Source: Leguminivora glycinivorella (taxonomy: Eukaryota; Arthropoda; Insecta; Lepidoptera; Tortricidae). Taken from it: a stretch of 64,000 nucleotides of DNA. Position numbers and translations under genes: made by a program. Below are positions 42,116 to 53,330 of the stretch, piece after piece (position 1 is the first letter of the stretch; every line of letters starts with the position of its first letter). The notes under the pieces were generated by a model. The model did no database searches. It saw only the letters and a program-made list of their open reading frames with translations, and was not told the DNA's origin. Location: NCBI RefSeq assembly GCF_023078275.1, contig NC_062978.1:5408585-5472584 (forward strand), in the 5' to 3' direction.

Positions 42116-45100
42116 TTAGTTATATTGCCTGTGTGGTGACGGGTTAAGAATTTCACCACCCCCTTTCTTCCCGTGGGGGTCGTAGAAGGCGACTATGGGA
42201 TATGGGTTAAATTGTGGTGTGGGCGAGAGGCTGGCAACCTGTCACTTCAATGCCACAGTTTCGTTTTCTTTTAACCCCTTATTTGCCAAGAGTGGCCCTG
42301 AAGCTCATATCTTCCGGCTTTATCATCAGATTAGTTCGACAGTACCATATTGTTGTATTGTCATCAGAACTACATTCAGCTGCCATTTTTCATTACCCTA
42401 CGATCCTTGGAAGATGGTTGAATTAGTTGCCTCCATTCCATTTCATTCCATTACATAGTTACATACAGGTCGACCAATAAAAGTGTGTTAAAACGTTTTA
42501 TTTTCTACCCTTCCTTTATGCTTCCTTTACAATAAATATTTAACTATCAGTACCTATATTTTGATATTTGTTGTTGTATTAATGTTAATGCTAGGTACTA
42601 TAAAATAAATACTGAACTAGCCTTTTTCACAGGATTGTTTTTTGACATTTGCAATGTGACGAAAACGAATTAAATTTTGGTTTTAACATAGATATTGTGT
42701 GACGTAAAATTGAAAATCCTCTGATGACATCAGCAGCGAAATTATCGTTAATACATCATTTTATCGACACTTCCAATCACTAGTAATTGTCTTTGACCAT
42801 ATTTGTAGGGTTTATTGTAAATAGACAATCTTATTTAATGATGGCTCTTGCACATCTACAGTGCTTACATTCAGCTCAAGTTACGACGTTATTGGGATTC
42901 AACTCAACTCGGCTTGACCAGCCTAGTGGACGCTAGCCTTTATGAAACTGCGTCCATTAGCTACTCAGTTTATGAAAACAAAGAACGTGTCACAACTTGC
43001 GCTTGCGCAAGTTATTAGCGTAGTGTGCAAGAACTTGTATTAAATTGTTTATTTACACTAGCAATCTATGTAGGAACATCAAATGTCATATTTGACAGCG
43101 GCTTCAAAATAATCGCGCGCTCTATTTTCCTATTTCATTTCATTGGCTCTATTATATCATGTTCATCACCATCAAGGTCAAACAAACAAGCATGTTGCGA
43201 CTTGCCGGAATACTATAAATGGTTATTTTTTGTTGAATGATTGGATTGATTGGTCTTTAAGTGTAACTTCGTATAGTGTTAGTGTTTACTGTGTTTTGTT
43301 AAAAAATATGCAAACTCGCAAAAAAGTAATCAAAACCGTTTATAAAGATGAAAACGATAGCGAGCCTGAGGAATCCGGGGATTTTAGCGACTCGGGGTCC
43401 GATGCCAAAATATCCGACGTCTCCAGCTCCGAAGACGAGGAACAAGCCGTCTCTTCGGGAGAAGAATTTGAAGACAAAGAATCGAAAAGCAGTAAAGCCA
43501 CAAAATCAGCACCGCGAAGAAGGCCGCAATTCGCGAAAAACTTTATTCAAAAGATTCTCGATGAATCCCAGGAAGATTTGGGTGAAAATTCTTCCACAAA
43601 AGCTTTCTCAGTGAAGGATTTAACTGATGCTGATAAACTGTTGCCTTCTTTCCTCAATCTTTCAGAGAGTGGTTAGTTGACATATTTTGAGGGTTTCTCC
43701 ACTTTCTCCTTTTGATAATAAAATAATAATTGGTCCTTATTGGCTCTGCATCAAACCGTCTGTCACTGTTAAAGCGTTGGTTAAATTTTACTGTATGGGA
43801 AGTTCCATAGACGTCTACTGCGTGACGATGATGTGTCTGTCAAATGTGGTTGATGCAACTGGCCCAAAGTATTGTAAAGTTGATCAGTTGCCTCTGGTGA
43901 CAACGTCGTGATCAGTTTCCTCTTGCAGAAAACATCCATGCTGATGCATGCACTTTTGCTTGCAAAGCTCATGCATGCTTGATAGTGGCCGTCAATGAGC
44001 TGCTCAGTCAGCGTGTGCAAGCTACGTTTAATGCCGTTTGGAAATGTTACCAGTAAGTTCCCAATGTTACTGGTAACATCCCCAAGGAAACTGACAATTT
44101 TTATAAGATGGAATTATTAAGACTTTTTTTTTATTTCATAACTTTAATAGGTATTCTCGGAAACATCTATCAATGGTTCAAGTCACACCACAAAAACTTT
44201 CATCAACTTAATTTAAATTATGAAAATGTCTGACGGAAACTGAGGTTTGCTCAATTTATACGTAATTAATGTTGTTATTTTTGTTGGGTATTAAATTCCA
44301 TAAAATATAATTTTATTTATTGTGTTAGAATTTGATGAATTAGTTATTAAATGTACTTACATACATAGTTTTCATTTTTATAAAAATGTGACAATTGAAT
44401 TTCTTACACACATGATAATTTTCGGATAATACCACAAAACATAATTATCTTGATAATTTCGAATCTTGCAGACAGCAGTGAAGATGAATCTCCCAGAAAA
44501 CCACCAAGTGTACCTGCCAACACTACTTTCCCGTCATTTGATGATACAGACAGCGACCATGAAACTAAAATGGAGTATCAAGACGTAAGCATTTTACATT
44601 AAATATATAAACTGAATACTTGCCATAATGTTGGTCTATGTAAAGCAATACAATCCAAGACATATAGTTATCCATTGTCTTCCTAATTGATGACAATTTT
44701 TTTAGGTGTGGTCTGAAAACATACCTGACAAAAGTGATGAGATTGCACAAAAAACTTTCAAAGAATTGGAAATTCACAAAACAAAAGTCGAACAGACAAA
44801 AGCTTCAATTCTTAACTACAAAGCTGTATCTTCTCGAGCTTTTGATGTCAGGGATCTTTTAGCTCAAGGAGAGGAATTACTTCCAGAGCCTGCAGAAATC
44901 AAGAATACTAAAAGAAAAAAGAAACAATATGTCAGTGACTCCGAAATGGAGGATTGGGAGGAGGTAAAAGGTAATTTTCTATTTATTTAGGATAAAAAAA
45001 GTAGTAATATAGAAACAAATATTGTAAGCATTGAAATGAACATGCACTACCATCTGGCTCTCTGAGAGAAGTTCTTCTCAGTCATGCCCTCTTGTCAGAT

Positions 45101-46582
45101 GGGTCGTGGTGATGCGTTGGTCGAGTCTTGCGCCACTGTTTCTCTCTTGATGCGGTGCCATGCAACTCTATTTTTAGAAGAGTGAGAGTTGTGGTTTACG
45201 CTGAAGTGCATCACATATGCAATAAGATCTGTCCGTCGTGTGGGAGAACGCCCACAAGATAGGTATTTTGCTCTCAAATTTCCCTTGCACCACCAAAAGT
45301 TACGGGTGATATATCTTCTTGTAAAGTAATCATAAAATAAAGTAACTTTTTAACATTTTCAGAGTCAAAATCACTTCCAGCATCCGGTCTGCAGGTGGTT
45401 GTTGACTTCCCCGATACTGTCCGCAGGAAATCTAAAAAGATAGATGTTGAGATGATGATGAGGAGGAAAATGAACAGGGTTAAAAAAGAGTACCAAGTGT
45501 ACATGCATAAGGTCCACGTCTTGTGCTGGCTGGGCCACGGAACTATGTAAGCTCAGTTTTAAATGACCAGGAAATAATGAGTGCAGTATTAACACTAGTC
45601 CCATCGAAAGAATGCTACCCGGGTGAAAGAGTTGATGTGAAATATGTTGAACAGATCACTAAATGGTTTAAGAACAAAATGACTTTAGTACAAGATAAGC
45701 ATGAGAACAAATTCAAACCTAAATCGCCCCCTCTTAAGGATATCTTGTTGAAAGAGATTAAGAACAAAACAGTTTCAACTAAGAAGTTTATGATCTTCAT
45801 TTTTGTCAGCATGTTAAGGGCTCTCGGTCTACAGTGTCGAGTCATGTTCAACTTTGTAACATTGCCAATTAGGCCGCCTAGTTCTGAACTCTGTTCTTTA
45901 TCTACCAAACAAAAAAATGAAAAGCAAAATGCGGAGCCTAAAAAAGAAGATACAAATAAATCTGCTCAGAAAAAAACATGCACATTGAAGAAAAAGTCAA
46001 AAGAAAGTATACCACAAGTTGATGGAAATTATGATAGTGACATGGATGTGGATGATAGCTATTTTAGTGATACGAACATTATGCAAGTTGATGGCAATGA
46101 CGACGGTAATATTGAAGCTAAAAGTCGTAAAACTAGACGAAGTCAAGCACCTAGAGCCACGGAACAAACAGAAATGGATGAGGATGTTTCACCACCTAAA
46201 AGAACAAGACGGAGTGCCGCCAATCCCTCAAACTCTGAACCATTGAACATTGTATCTGAAAATAAAACTTCACCAAAGACGAGTAACAGAAAAGTCAGTG
46301 AAGTTAAATCTAAATTTGAGGACACAAAACCGGTCAAAGTCGAGCCTAGTAATAAAGCTTCATCAGTTTTTAAGAAGCTTTCTTCAAAAGACATTGCAAA
46401 GCTAATAAAGAAAATGAACCTAAGGAAAGCAAACATGAAATTTCAAGTTCTTCACAAGAAAGTCCAAATAAAAAGAAAACAGCTCCAGAACAATCTGATC
46501 CTCCAAAAATTATTGTCACTAACGAAAAAAACAAGGCAGTCTTCGAAAGTAATAGCAGTGCTGAACTGAGCAAATGTACTAC

Positions 46583-47700
46583 AAGGAGCAGATCTAAAAA
46601 TGCAGACGTAAAAAACATGCAAAACGCTAAAGATTCTATTAATAATAACACTAAGACTAGATCAAAAGTGCTGGCACTTCTGACTCTAGTAGCACATTCG
46701 TTAAAAGTAATACTGCACAGAACAAATCAGCTACAAGGAGCCGATCTAAACCTGTAGACGTAAAGAACGTGCAAAATGTTAAAGCTTTTGTTGATACAAA
46801 TACAAAGACTAGATCAAAAAATGCTGACACTACTGAAACTGGTACCACCTTCATTGAAAGTAATACTGCACAGAGCAAATCTGCTACAAGGAGCCGATCT
46901 AAAACTGCAAACTTAAGAACCGTTCAAATTGCTAAAGATCATGTTAATAAAATTACTAAGACTAGATCAAAGAGTGCTGGCACTTCTGACTCTAGTAGCA
47001 CAATATTTGAAAGTAATACTGCAAAGAACAAATCTACTACAAGGAGCAGATCTAAAACTGCAAACGTAAGAAACATTCAAAATGCTAAAGATCCTGTTAA
47101 TAAAAATACTAAGACTAGATCAAAGAGTGCTGGCACTTCTGACTCTTGTGGCACAATATTTGAAAGTAATACTGCAAAGAACAAATCTACTACAAGGAGC
47201 AGATCTAAAACTGCAGACGTAATAAACATTCAAAATGCTAAAGATCCTGTTAATAAAAATACTAAGACTAGATCAAAGAGTGCTGGCACTTCTGACTCTA
47301 GTAGCACAATATTTAAAAGTAATACTGCAAAGAACAAATCTACTACAAGGAGCAGATCTAAAACTGCAGACGTAAGTAACATTCAAAATGCTAAAGATCC
47401 TGTTAATAAAAATACTAAGACTAGATCAAAGAGTGCTGGCACTTCTGACTCTAGTAGCACAATATTTGAAAGTAATACTGCACAGAACAAATCTGCTACA
47501 AGGAGCAGATCTAAAACTGCAGATGTAAATAATGTGCAAAATGCTAAAGATTCTCGTGATACAAACACAAAGACTAGATCAAAAAATGCTGAAATTTCTG
47601 AAACTGGTAGCACGTTAGTTGCAAGTAATAGCAATACTGCACAGAGCAAATTTACAACAAGGAGCCGATCTAAAACTGCCGACGTAAAAAACGTGCTAAA
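46583..47700 (+). repeat. 153-bp coding minisatellite in XPC-B exon 4
   Basis: AAGGAGC recurs at 46583, 46735, 46888, 47041, 47194, 47347, 47500 and 47659; spacings are 152, 153, 153, 153, 153, 153 and 159. Each unit encodes about 51 residues: TRSRSKTADV, then NIQNAKDPVNKNTKTRSKSA, then GTSDSSSTIFESNTAKNKS. The 152-bp unit contains one of the frameshifts. Copy A has a single equivalent unit. Confidence 0.9.
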
Positions 47701-48945
47701 TGCTAAAGACTCTATTAATAACAACACAAAGAGTAGATCAAAAAGTGCAGGCACTTCTGAAACTAGTAAGTATTTAAATGACAGTGAAAAAACACCAACC
47801 AAGACTGATCCTAAAAAAACTAAGAAAACACTTAAAGACATGGACGATGAGCTGAGAGGAAGAAAAACAAAGATATCTCCTAAGAATGCTGTGAGGATGG
47901 AAGAGTCACTAAAGAATAAAGCGGTAAAGAAGAAATCTGTAAAAGGTTTGTTTTAAATGTTTTTTAAATTAGAGTTAAATACAAATGTTTTTGAAATTAG
48001 AGTTTTGGGGAAGTGGTTGCCAGAGACTCAATTAATGCACCATACTAAAATTTTATACTTGATTACTCGCGCCTGAGTAGAAAACAGCGGTCAATTAAAA
48101 TATGCTGAACTTCTTTCATAGAGAAAATTTGTGAGTGCCAGAGTAAAATTGGTTGCAACTTGAAATGTGAAATTGAATCTTTATTTTAACAGGAAAATCA
48201 AAAACCAAAAGCGATAGCGATTACGAACCCGAAGCCTTAAGTGACGACGATTTCAAACCGAGCAAGATCAGTCCGAAGCCAAGTGACAGTCGGAAGATCG
48301 ATCGGCGCGTGTTATCCACAGACGATGAAGCGCCTAGAGACAAGACGGACGTCTGGTGCGAAGTGTTTGTCGAGGAGTTGGAGCAGTGGATAGCTGTCGA
48401 TGTGGTGAAGGGGCAGGTTCACTGCACTAATGAGATTTATGTGAGTGTTGCCAAGTTTTACTTCTTAGATGTTTATCTTGTCTGTTGGCCGGCTGAAATA
48501 TTATCCAGATGGCAGGCTTGTCATGTGATTCTGCTTGTTTCTTATCGTAAAATGTTTACAGAGCCGAGCAACTCACCCCGTGTGCTACGTAGTCGGTTGG
48601 GACAACAACAACTACCTCAAAGACCTGACGCGTCGCTACGTGCCTCACTGGAACACCGTCACCAGCAAACAACGAGCCGAACCCGTCTGGTGGGACACGG
48701 CTATATCGCCTTGGAAGGGACCAAGAACGCCACGGGATAGAGAAGAAGATGAGGCTCTGGATAGGATGCAGTTGGATGCCCCGCTGCCTACGAGTATCGC
48801 TGAGTGAGTTAGGTTTATTATTACATACTAGTTTTAGTTGATGTTGAAATAACAACTGCCTCAATTACCACATTACTTTCGTCACTGTACGGTGTCACAC
48901 GCAGAAAGCTGAGCGTGTTTTTTTATTATTATAAATGGTCTTAAT

Positions 48946-49273
48946 CACAGATGTCATATATACCATAGATCAAGCAAACGTATCTACTTAGCGTGTCAAA
49001 TGAACTCAGTGAAATCCACTGAGTTGTCCGTCTTTACTCGCAGCTTGCAGCTTTCGGGCGTCAATTTTTGTAAGTTGAAGTCAACCAAAACATAAAAAAT
49101 GCCTCGTTACGTGATATTCAATTGCAACAACACAAAAATTATGAACAATCAAGAGCCTGAGACATATTTAAAATTACAGGCAAGAATCAACTTCTGTACA
49201 AAATTTGACACGCTCGGCCCCTATACAATACAAATATATGAATTTGTTTCTTCTATCTAAATTAAGTTCTGTG
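48946..49273 (+). mobile_element. hAT-like CACAGATG element, copy 2 (XPC-B intron 6)
   Basis: Same ends as 25406-25688, flanked by GTCTTAAT at 48938-48945 and 49274-49281. 45 bp longer than copy 1. The internal frame from MPRYVIFNC extends to 53 codons. Confidence 0.9.
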
Positions 49274-49364
49274 GTCTTAATCTTGGCCACAGACTAGCCA
49301 AAGGATGTGGCCTACGTTGGAGTGAGCTCGTCCAGAAGATGCGTGTTTACCCTTGAGTTGAAGG

Positions 49365-49440
49365 GCTTCTTATGGTGGGACACGGGTATCTCACTGTGGA
49401 AGGGGCCCCGCACGGCGCGGGACACGATAAGAAGAGGAGG
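49365..49440 (+). pseudogene. decayed partial copy of XPC exon 6 (copy B intron 6)
   Basis: TGGTGGGACACGGGTATCTC and GGAAGGGGCCCCGCACGGCG match exon 6 (WWDTAISPWKGPRTPRD), here reading WWDTGISLWKGPRTARD. It lies 0.6 kb downstream of the real exon and has no usable acceptor. Confidence 0.7.
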
Positions 49441-49734
49441 TTGTGGTAATTCGCCGAGCTTCTGGGAACTAATATTTTTTATTCGTTCTCAGGTATAAAA
49501 ATCACCCTCTCTACGTGTTGAAGCGTCACCTATTGAAGTACGAGGCTCTGTACCCGCCCAACACGGCCACGCTCGGGTTCGTACGCGGGGAGGCGGTGTA
49601 CCCACGTGACAGCGTGTGCGTCTGCCACTCCAGGCACACGTGGTACAAGCTGGCCAAAGTGGTGCGGCAAGGGGAGCAGCCGTACAAGATCGTCAAAGCG
49701 AACCCTAGGTGGGATAAGGTGGGTTACAATGAAA

Positions 49735-50110
49735 TCAAGAGTGAACAGGCATCTTCTGGGCGAGCTCACTCCATCATAGGCCACGTCTTTGGCTAGTCTG
49801 TGTCCAAGAGTAAGCCCATTTATAATTAAAAAAAATGAATATTAGTAGGACCAGGGGCGGCTCACTCCGCGATTCTATCGCCGCGCTACAAGTACATGTC
49901 GGGGGCCGCGAGTTCGCGGTCCATTCTGTGGTGACGACCTTCGCGCGGCGCAATAAAATTCAATGTCGGCTGCTCGCGTGCGGTCCGTTTGTTAATGTAG
50001 ATAAGAATTTAGAATGGCGGCATTTTGTGAACATCAAAGGAGTGAGCCTTCTGTACTGTACTATTATATATTCCGTGGTAGGACTTACAAACGAAGGGGT
50101 TAGTGCATAA
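49735..50110. repeat. SINE-like tail and AGGGGCGGCTCACTCC repeat (XPC-B intron 7)
   Basis: 49735-49830 is a sibling of 37615-37735 ending in A-rich sequence. 49851-50085 shares GCGGCATTTTGTGAACATCA and CGGGGGCCGCGAGTTCGCGG-like sequence with 29640-29865 of copy A (opposite strand). It therefore occurs in non-equivalent introns of the two genes. Confidence 0.6.
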
Positions 50111-50762
50111 CCTTAAATTTAAAACAATACAACAGTCAACACTCATTGGGGAATGCAATCCCTCGCAGTTCGCTAAATAAGGACAGTCAACCCCTGTCCG
50201 CTATCATTTGTAGGATGCTGTTGGGTTGGGGCTGGCGCACACGCATGGTAGTATAGAAATAGTCTACGCGCGCCGCTGCGAATATCCCCGATGCGCTACA
50301 GAAACGAGGCAGCTCAATCAAAACCCAAAACGGATGCCCAAAACTGGACATTAGAGCCCTGTATGCCCGTTGCGTACCTATACGACGCCCACAAATAGGC
50401 TAGTTTCCTATACTTAGTTAAAATATTTTATGCAGTGCACACTGCACAAATAAAGCACCACATAATTATAAGAAAAACAGGGACAGTAGTGATGTTTAAA
50501 CATAATTTCCATTTAATAAGTCAAAGAGAAAGATATAAAGTAAATGAATTTACCGTGACGTCACACGCTGTGAATACACATTTTACTTTGACAGTAACTC
50601 TATAATACTCGATCCTCTTTGGTTTGTATCTTCTTTTTGTATCCTGTTTATTTTGGAGTTTAGCGCCTTGGTGTTAACTGTAATTCTGTGTTACTTTTTT
50701 GTAGATAAATAAATAATAAATGTTGCTATCTAACAGTTAAAGTTACCTATTCATCTTATTTT

Positions 50763-50965
50763 TAATCCTCGACGCGAAAACGACGGGGTGTTATAAGTTT
50801 GACGTGTCTGTATGTCTGTCTCTCTGTTTGTGTCTGTGGCATCGTATGGTCCCGAACGGATGAAAGTTTGAAAGCTGAATTAGTTGGGAGTGTTCTTAGC
50901 CATGCTTCATCAAAATCGGTCCTTTATGTAGCGGTCGGGTTTTTTCTAAATTTTAATTTTGTGAT
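50763..50965 (+). repeat. CGACGCGAAAACGACGGGG dispersed repeat
   Basis: Another copy of the repeat at 3632-4912 and 5587-5808, ending TTTTAATTTTGTGATT just before the acceptor of XPC-B exon 8. Confidence 0.7.
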
Positions 50966-51159
50966 TCTTTATTCGTTTGCAGGTAGCCCGCAAGGTGATA
51001 AGCGTTGATGAGCCGCTAGAAACATTCGGGTCGTGGCAAGTGGAAGACTTCGAGCCGCCGGCAGCCGAGAACGGAGTCGTGCCTCGCAACGCGTACGGCA
51101 ATGTCGAGCTGTTCAAGGCCTGCATGTTGCCTAAAGGCACCGTGCATATCAAGCGTAAG

Positions 51160-51569
51160 TAGAAGAGTAACTGGCAGCCGAGAACGGCGTCGTGCCTCAC
51201 AACGCGTACGGCAACGTCGAGCTGTTCAAGCCCTCCATGTTGCCTAAAGGCACCGTGCATATCAAGCGTAAGTAGAAGAGTAACTGGCAGCCGAGAACGG
51301 CGTCGTGCCTCGCAACGCTTACGGCAACGTCGAGCTGTTCAAGGCCTGCATGTTGCCTAAAGGCACCGTGCATATCAAGCGTAAGTATATCAGTAAAAGG
51401 TCCTATAGATAGTGAGACTTACGGCGACGTTCAAGGCCTGCATGTTGCCTAAAGGCACCGTGCATATCAAGCGTAAGTAGAAGAGTAACTGGCAGCCGAG
51501 AACGGCGTCGTGCCTCGCAACGCTTACGGCAACGTCGAGCTGTTCAAGGCCTGCATGTTGCCTAAAGGA
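51160..51569 (+). pseudogene. tandem partial copies of XPC exon 8 (copy B intron 8)
   Basis: Downstream of exon 8 (ends 51154) the exon end plus donor is repeated at about 51172-51273, 51286-51386, 51415-51478 and 51491-51569. Words GCCTGCATGTTGCCTAAAGG and CACCGTGCATATCAAGCGTA recur. Perfect GTAAGT donors sit at 51268, 51381 and 51473. No pyrimidine-rich acceptor precedes the copies. Confidence 0.82.
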
Positions 51570-51697
51570 TATTTGTCCTTGAGTCATTGATGATTTCCAT
51601 GTATTTGATCTGAGAAACCACAACACAAGCCCTTGAGCTTACCGTGGGACTCTTCAATCTGTGTATGAATGTCCTACAATATTTATTTATTATTTAC
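51570..51697 (+). mobile_element. SINE 3' part forming the acceptor region of XPC-B exon 9
   Basis: GATATTTGTCCTTGAGTCAT through GTGGGACTCTTCAATCTGTG to TATTTATTTATTATTTAC matches the body and tail class of the SINE at 28436-28705. The tail runs directly into ACAG|TGCC, so the pyrimidine-rich stretch of this acceptor is SINE-derived. Copy A has unrelated sequence there. Confidence 0.72.
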
Positions 51698-51886
51698 AGT
51701 GCCTGGTTTAAACAAAGTGGCCAACAAGTTGAACATAGACTGCGCGCCGGCGCTCACGGGTTTCGACGGCAACCGCGGCTGGCCGCGCCCGCTGTACGAC
51801 GGCTTCGTCGTCTGCCAGGAGTTTGAGGAAATCATCACGCAGGCCTGGCTCGAGGTAGGAATGAACCATTCTACAGTTTATGAGTG

Positions 51887-52276
51887 TAAGGCCGTTTTCA
51901 CATTATCCGATCCGATATCGGATGTGGGAAGGATGTAAAATGTAAGATTTATGCGCTTCCAGGTCTTAATTTATGTATTTAATAGATCACTATTACTAAA
52001 AAACGATATAAAACGCAAAAATTGCGGATGGCACTTTCCTACAACAGTTTTTGTCCGAGGCACCATCGAACTGCCGATATTGGCAGGACGCTTCCGAAAT
52101 TTTTTGGCATGCCGGACCCCCCGCCAGTTGTTATTGTTTGATACAAAATCATACTTCATTGATTTGGAACAATGCGTTTTATCGGACCGACATCCGACAC
52201 TATCGCAATTGTTTATCGGAGGAAGGATGTCGGTCCGACATTCGATATCGGATCGGATAATGTGAAAACGGCCTAA
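51887..52276. mobile_element. GATATCGG MITE, copy 4 (long form)
   Basis: Termini TAAGGCCGTTTTCACATTAT and ATAATGTGAAAACGGCCTAA, but a 390-bp element, about 250 bp longer than the others. It could be closer to the parental element. Confidence 0.75.
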
Positions 52277-52389
52277 GGCTGGTTTTAGTGTCGCGCGGAG
52301 CAATCCGCACGACTAGTTTGTATGAAGTTGTCCAGAAAACCAGCCTATGCATGGTCTGAGTGGAAACTCGGAGCGTTTGGGTCGGCAGG

Positions 52390-52476
52390 GCATGCACGTT
52401 ATGTTTCTGTTTGTGTTGTAATGTGTAGTAAGTCTTGACTGTTCACGAATTAATGTTATTCTATCCTATTCTATTC
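52390..52476 (+). mobile_element. non-LTR 3' end with TATTC tail
   Basis: GTTCACGAATTAATGTTATT then CTATCCTATTCTATTCC, related to 26380-26525. Confidence 0.5.
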
Positions 52477-52539
52477 CATGCAGCGTAGACGATTGTAGAC
52501 AATCATTTTCCACCTATACCTATTTCGAATGCCACCAGT

Positions 52540-52743
52540 ATGCTACAAAACAAGAATACATGTCAATTACAAAGTAAGCAGACTAGGGATGTTGGACCTT
52601 CAGTCCGCATCTGCCAACTAAACATCGAAGGCATTAGCCGTTCAAAATGTGACTACTTGCATAGAATCCTGATGGAGCAAAAAATTGACATAGTGTGCAT
52701 TCAGGAAACGCACTCCAGAGACGAACAAGACGATGCAGCGTGA
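52540..52743 (+). mobile_element. non-LTR retrotransposon endonuclease start
   Basis: A 67-aa frame with VRICQLNIEGISRSKCDYL and EQKIDIVCIQETHSRDEQ. This is the N-terminal part of an APE-type endonuclease, with the catalytic Asn and Glu motifs (QLN, QETH). It stops after 67 codons. In XPC-B intron 9. Confidence 0.75.
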
Positions 52744-52970
52744 ACTCAGGATACTTGTATGAGCATCAATTGACAACATTTCATATTTTTGAGTACTACT
52801 TTTTATTGTTTGGTTTGAAAGAACTCGATACTAAAAAATATACGTATTTTTTTATTTTTCCAAAAACTGCTATTTTAATGAGAAAATCCCTTCTTATTAC
52901 TACTTCGAGCAGAAAGAGCGTAAGTTACAAACGTCAAGACACAGCTTTATGACGTCACATGTGTTGTTTC

Positions 52971-53330
52971 TAGGCTTGTGCCGTTTCGTTCGTTGATCGG
53001 AGCGCTCCGATCTCGTTCAATCGCTCCCACGAACTAGTTCGCTCTTTTAGGTCTTTTGCTTATTTAGTTCAGACAGACCAGTGACCACTGCGGTCGGAAA
53101 GATCAGAACGAATGGGACCAAATAGTGTCAAAATGATATGAATAGTCAACAGATTCCGGGCCGAAAGGTTGTAAGGGTGTAAGTAACCGAAGTTTAATAT
53201 GAAAACTTGACTTTTTTTGGTGCTCTGCTAAGTAGCTCTCGCTCTCGGTCGGCGGAAAGATTCAGTTCATTTCGGTCATTGATGGGATTTTATTCCTAAC
53301 AGTTCATAGTTCGTGAACGACACAAGCCTA
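52971..53330. mobile_element. hAT element, TAGGCTTGTGCC type, 8-bp TSD
   Basis: Starts TAGGCTTGTGCCGTTTCGTT and ends GAACGACACAAGCCTA, flanked by GTTGTTTC at 52963-52970 and 53331-53338. The inner arms carry GATCGGAGCGCTCCGATC and repeated TTCGTTCG/CGAACTAGTTCG words. No ORF. Confidence 0.88.

Larger units (their letters stand above)
40956..43307. promoter_or_regulatory. spacer between divergent XPC start codons
   Basis: 2352 bp between the two ATGs. The first ~50 bp upstream of each ATG are homologous (TTTAAGTGTAA...TTCGTATAG), so the duplication reaches at least to about 41005 and 43255. It holds the hairpin at 41311-41433 and the minisatellite at 41766-42115. No TATA box is evident. A shared bidirectional promoter is possible but not shown. 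Confidence 0.5.

Noticed and set aside
45523..45560. Programmed frameshifting to explain XPC-B
   Set aside because: No slippery heptamer is visible at the first site, and three separate single-base losses relative to copy A are better explained by mutation or assembly error.
46583..47700. Regular repeats suggesting a CRISPR-like array
   Set aside because: Direct 153-bp units with no distinct spacers, coding in frame, inside a eukaryotic exon: a minisatellite.
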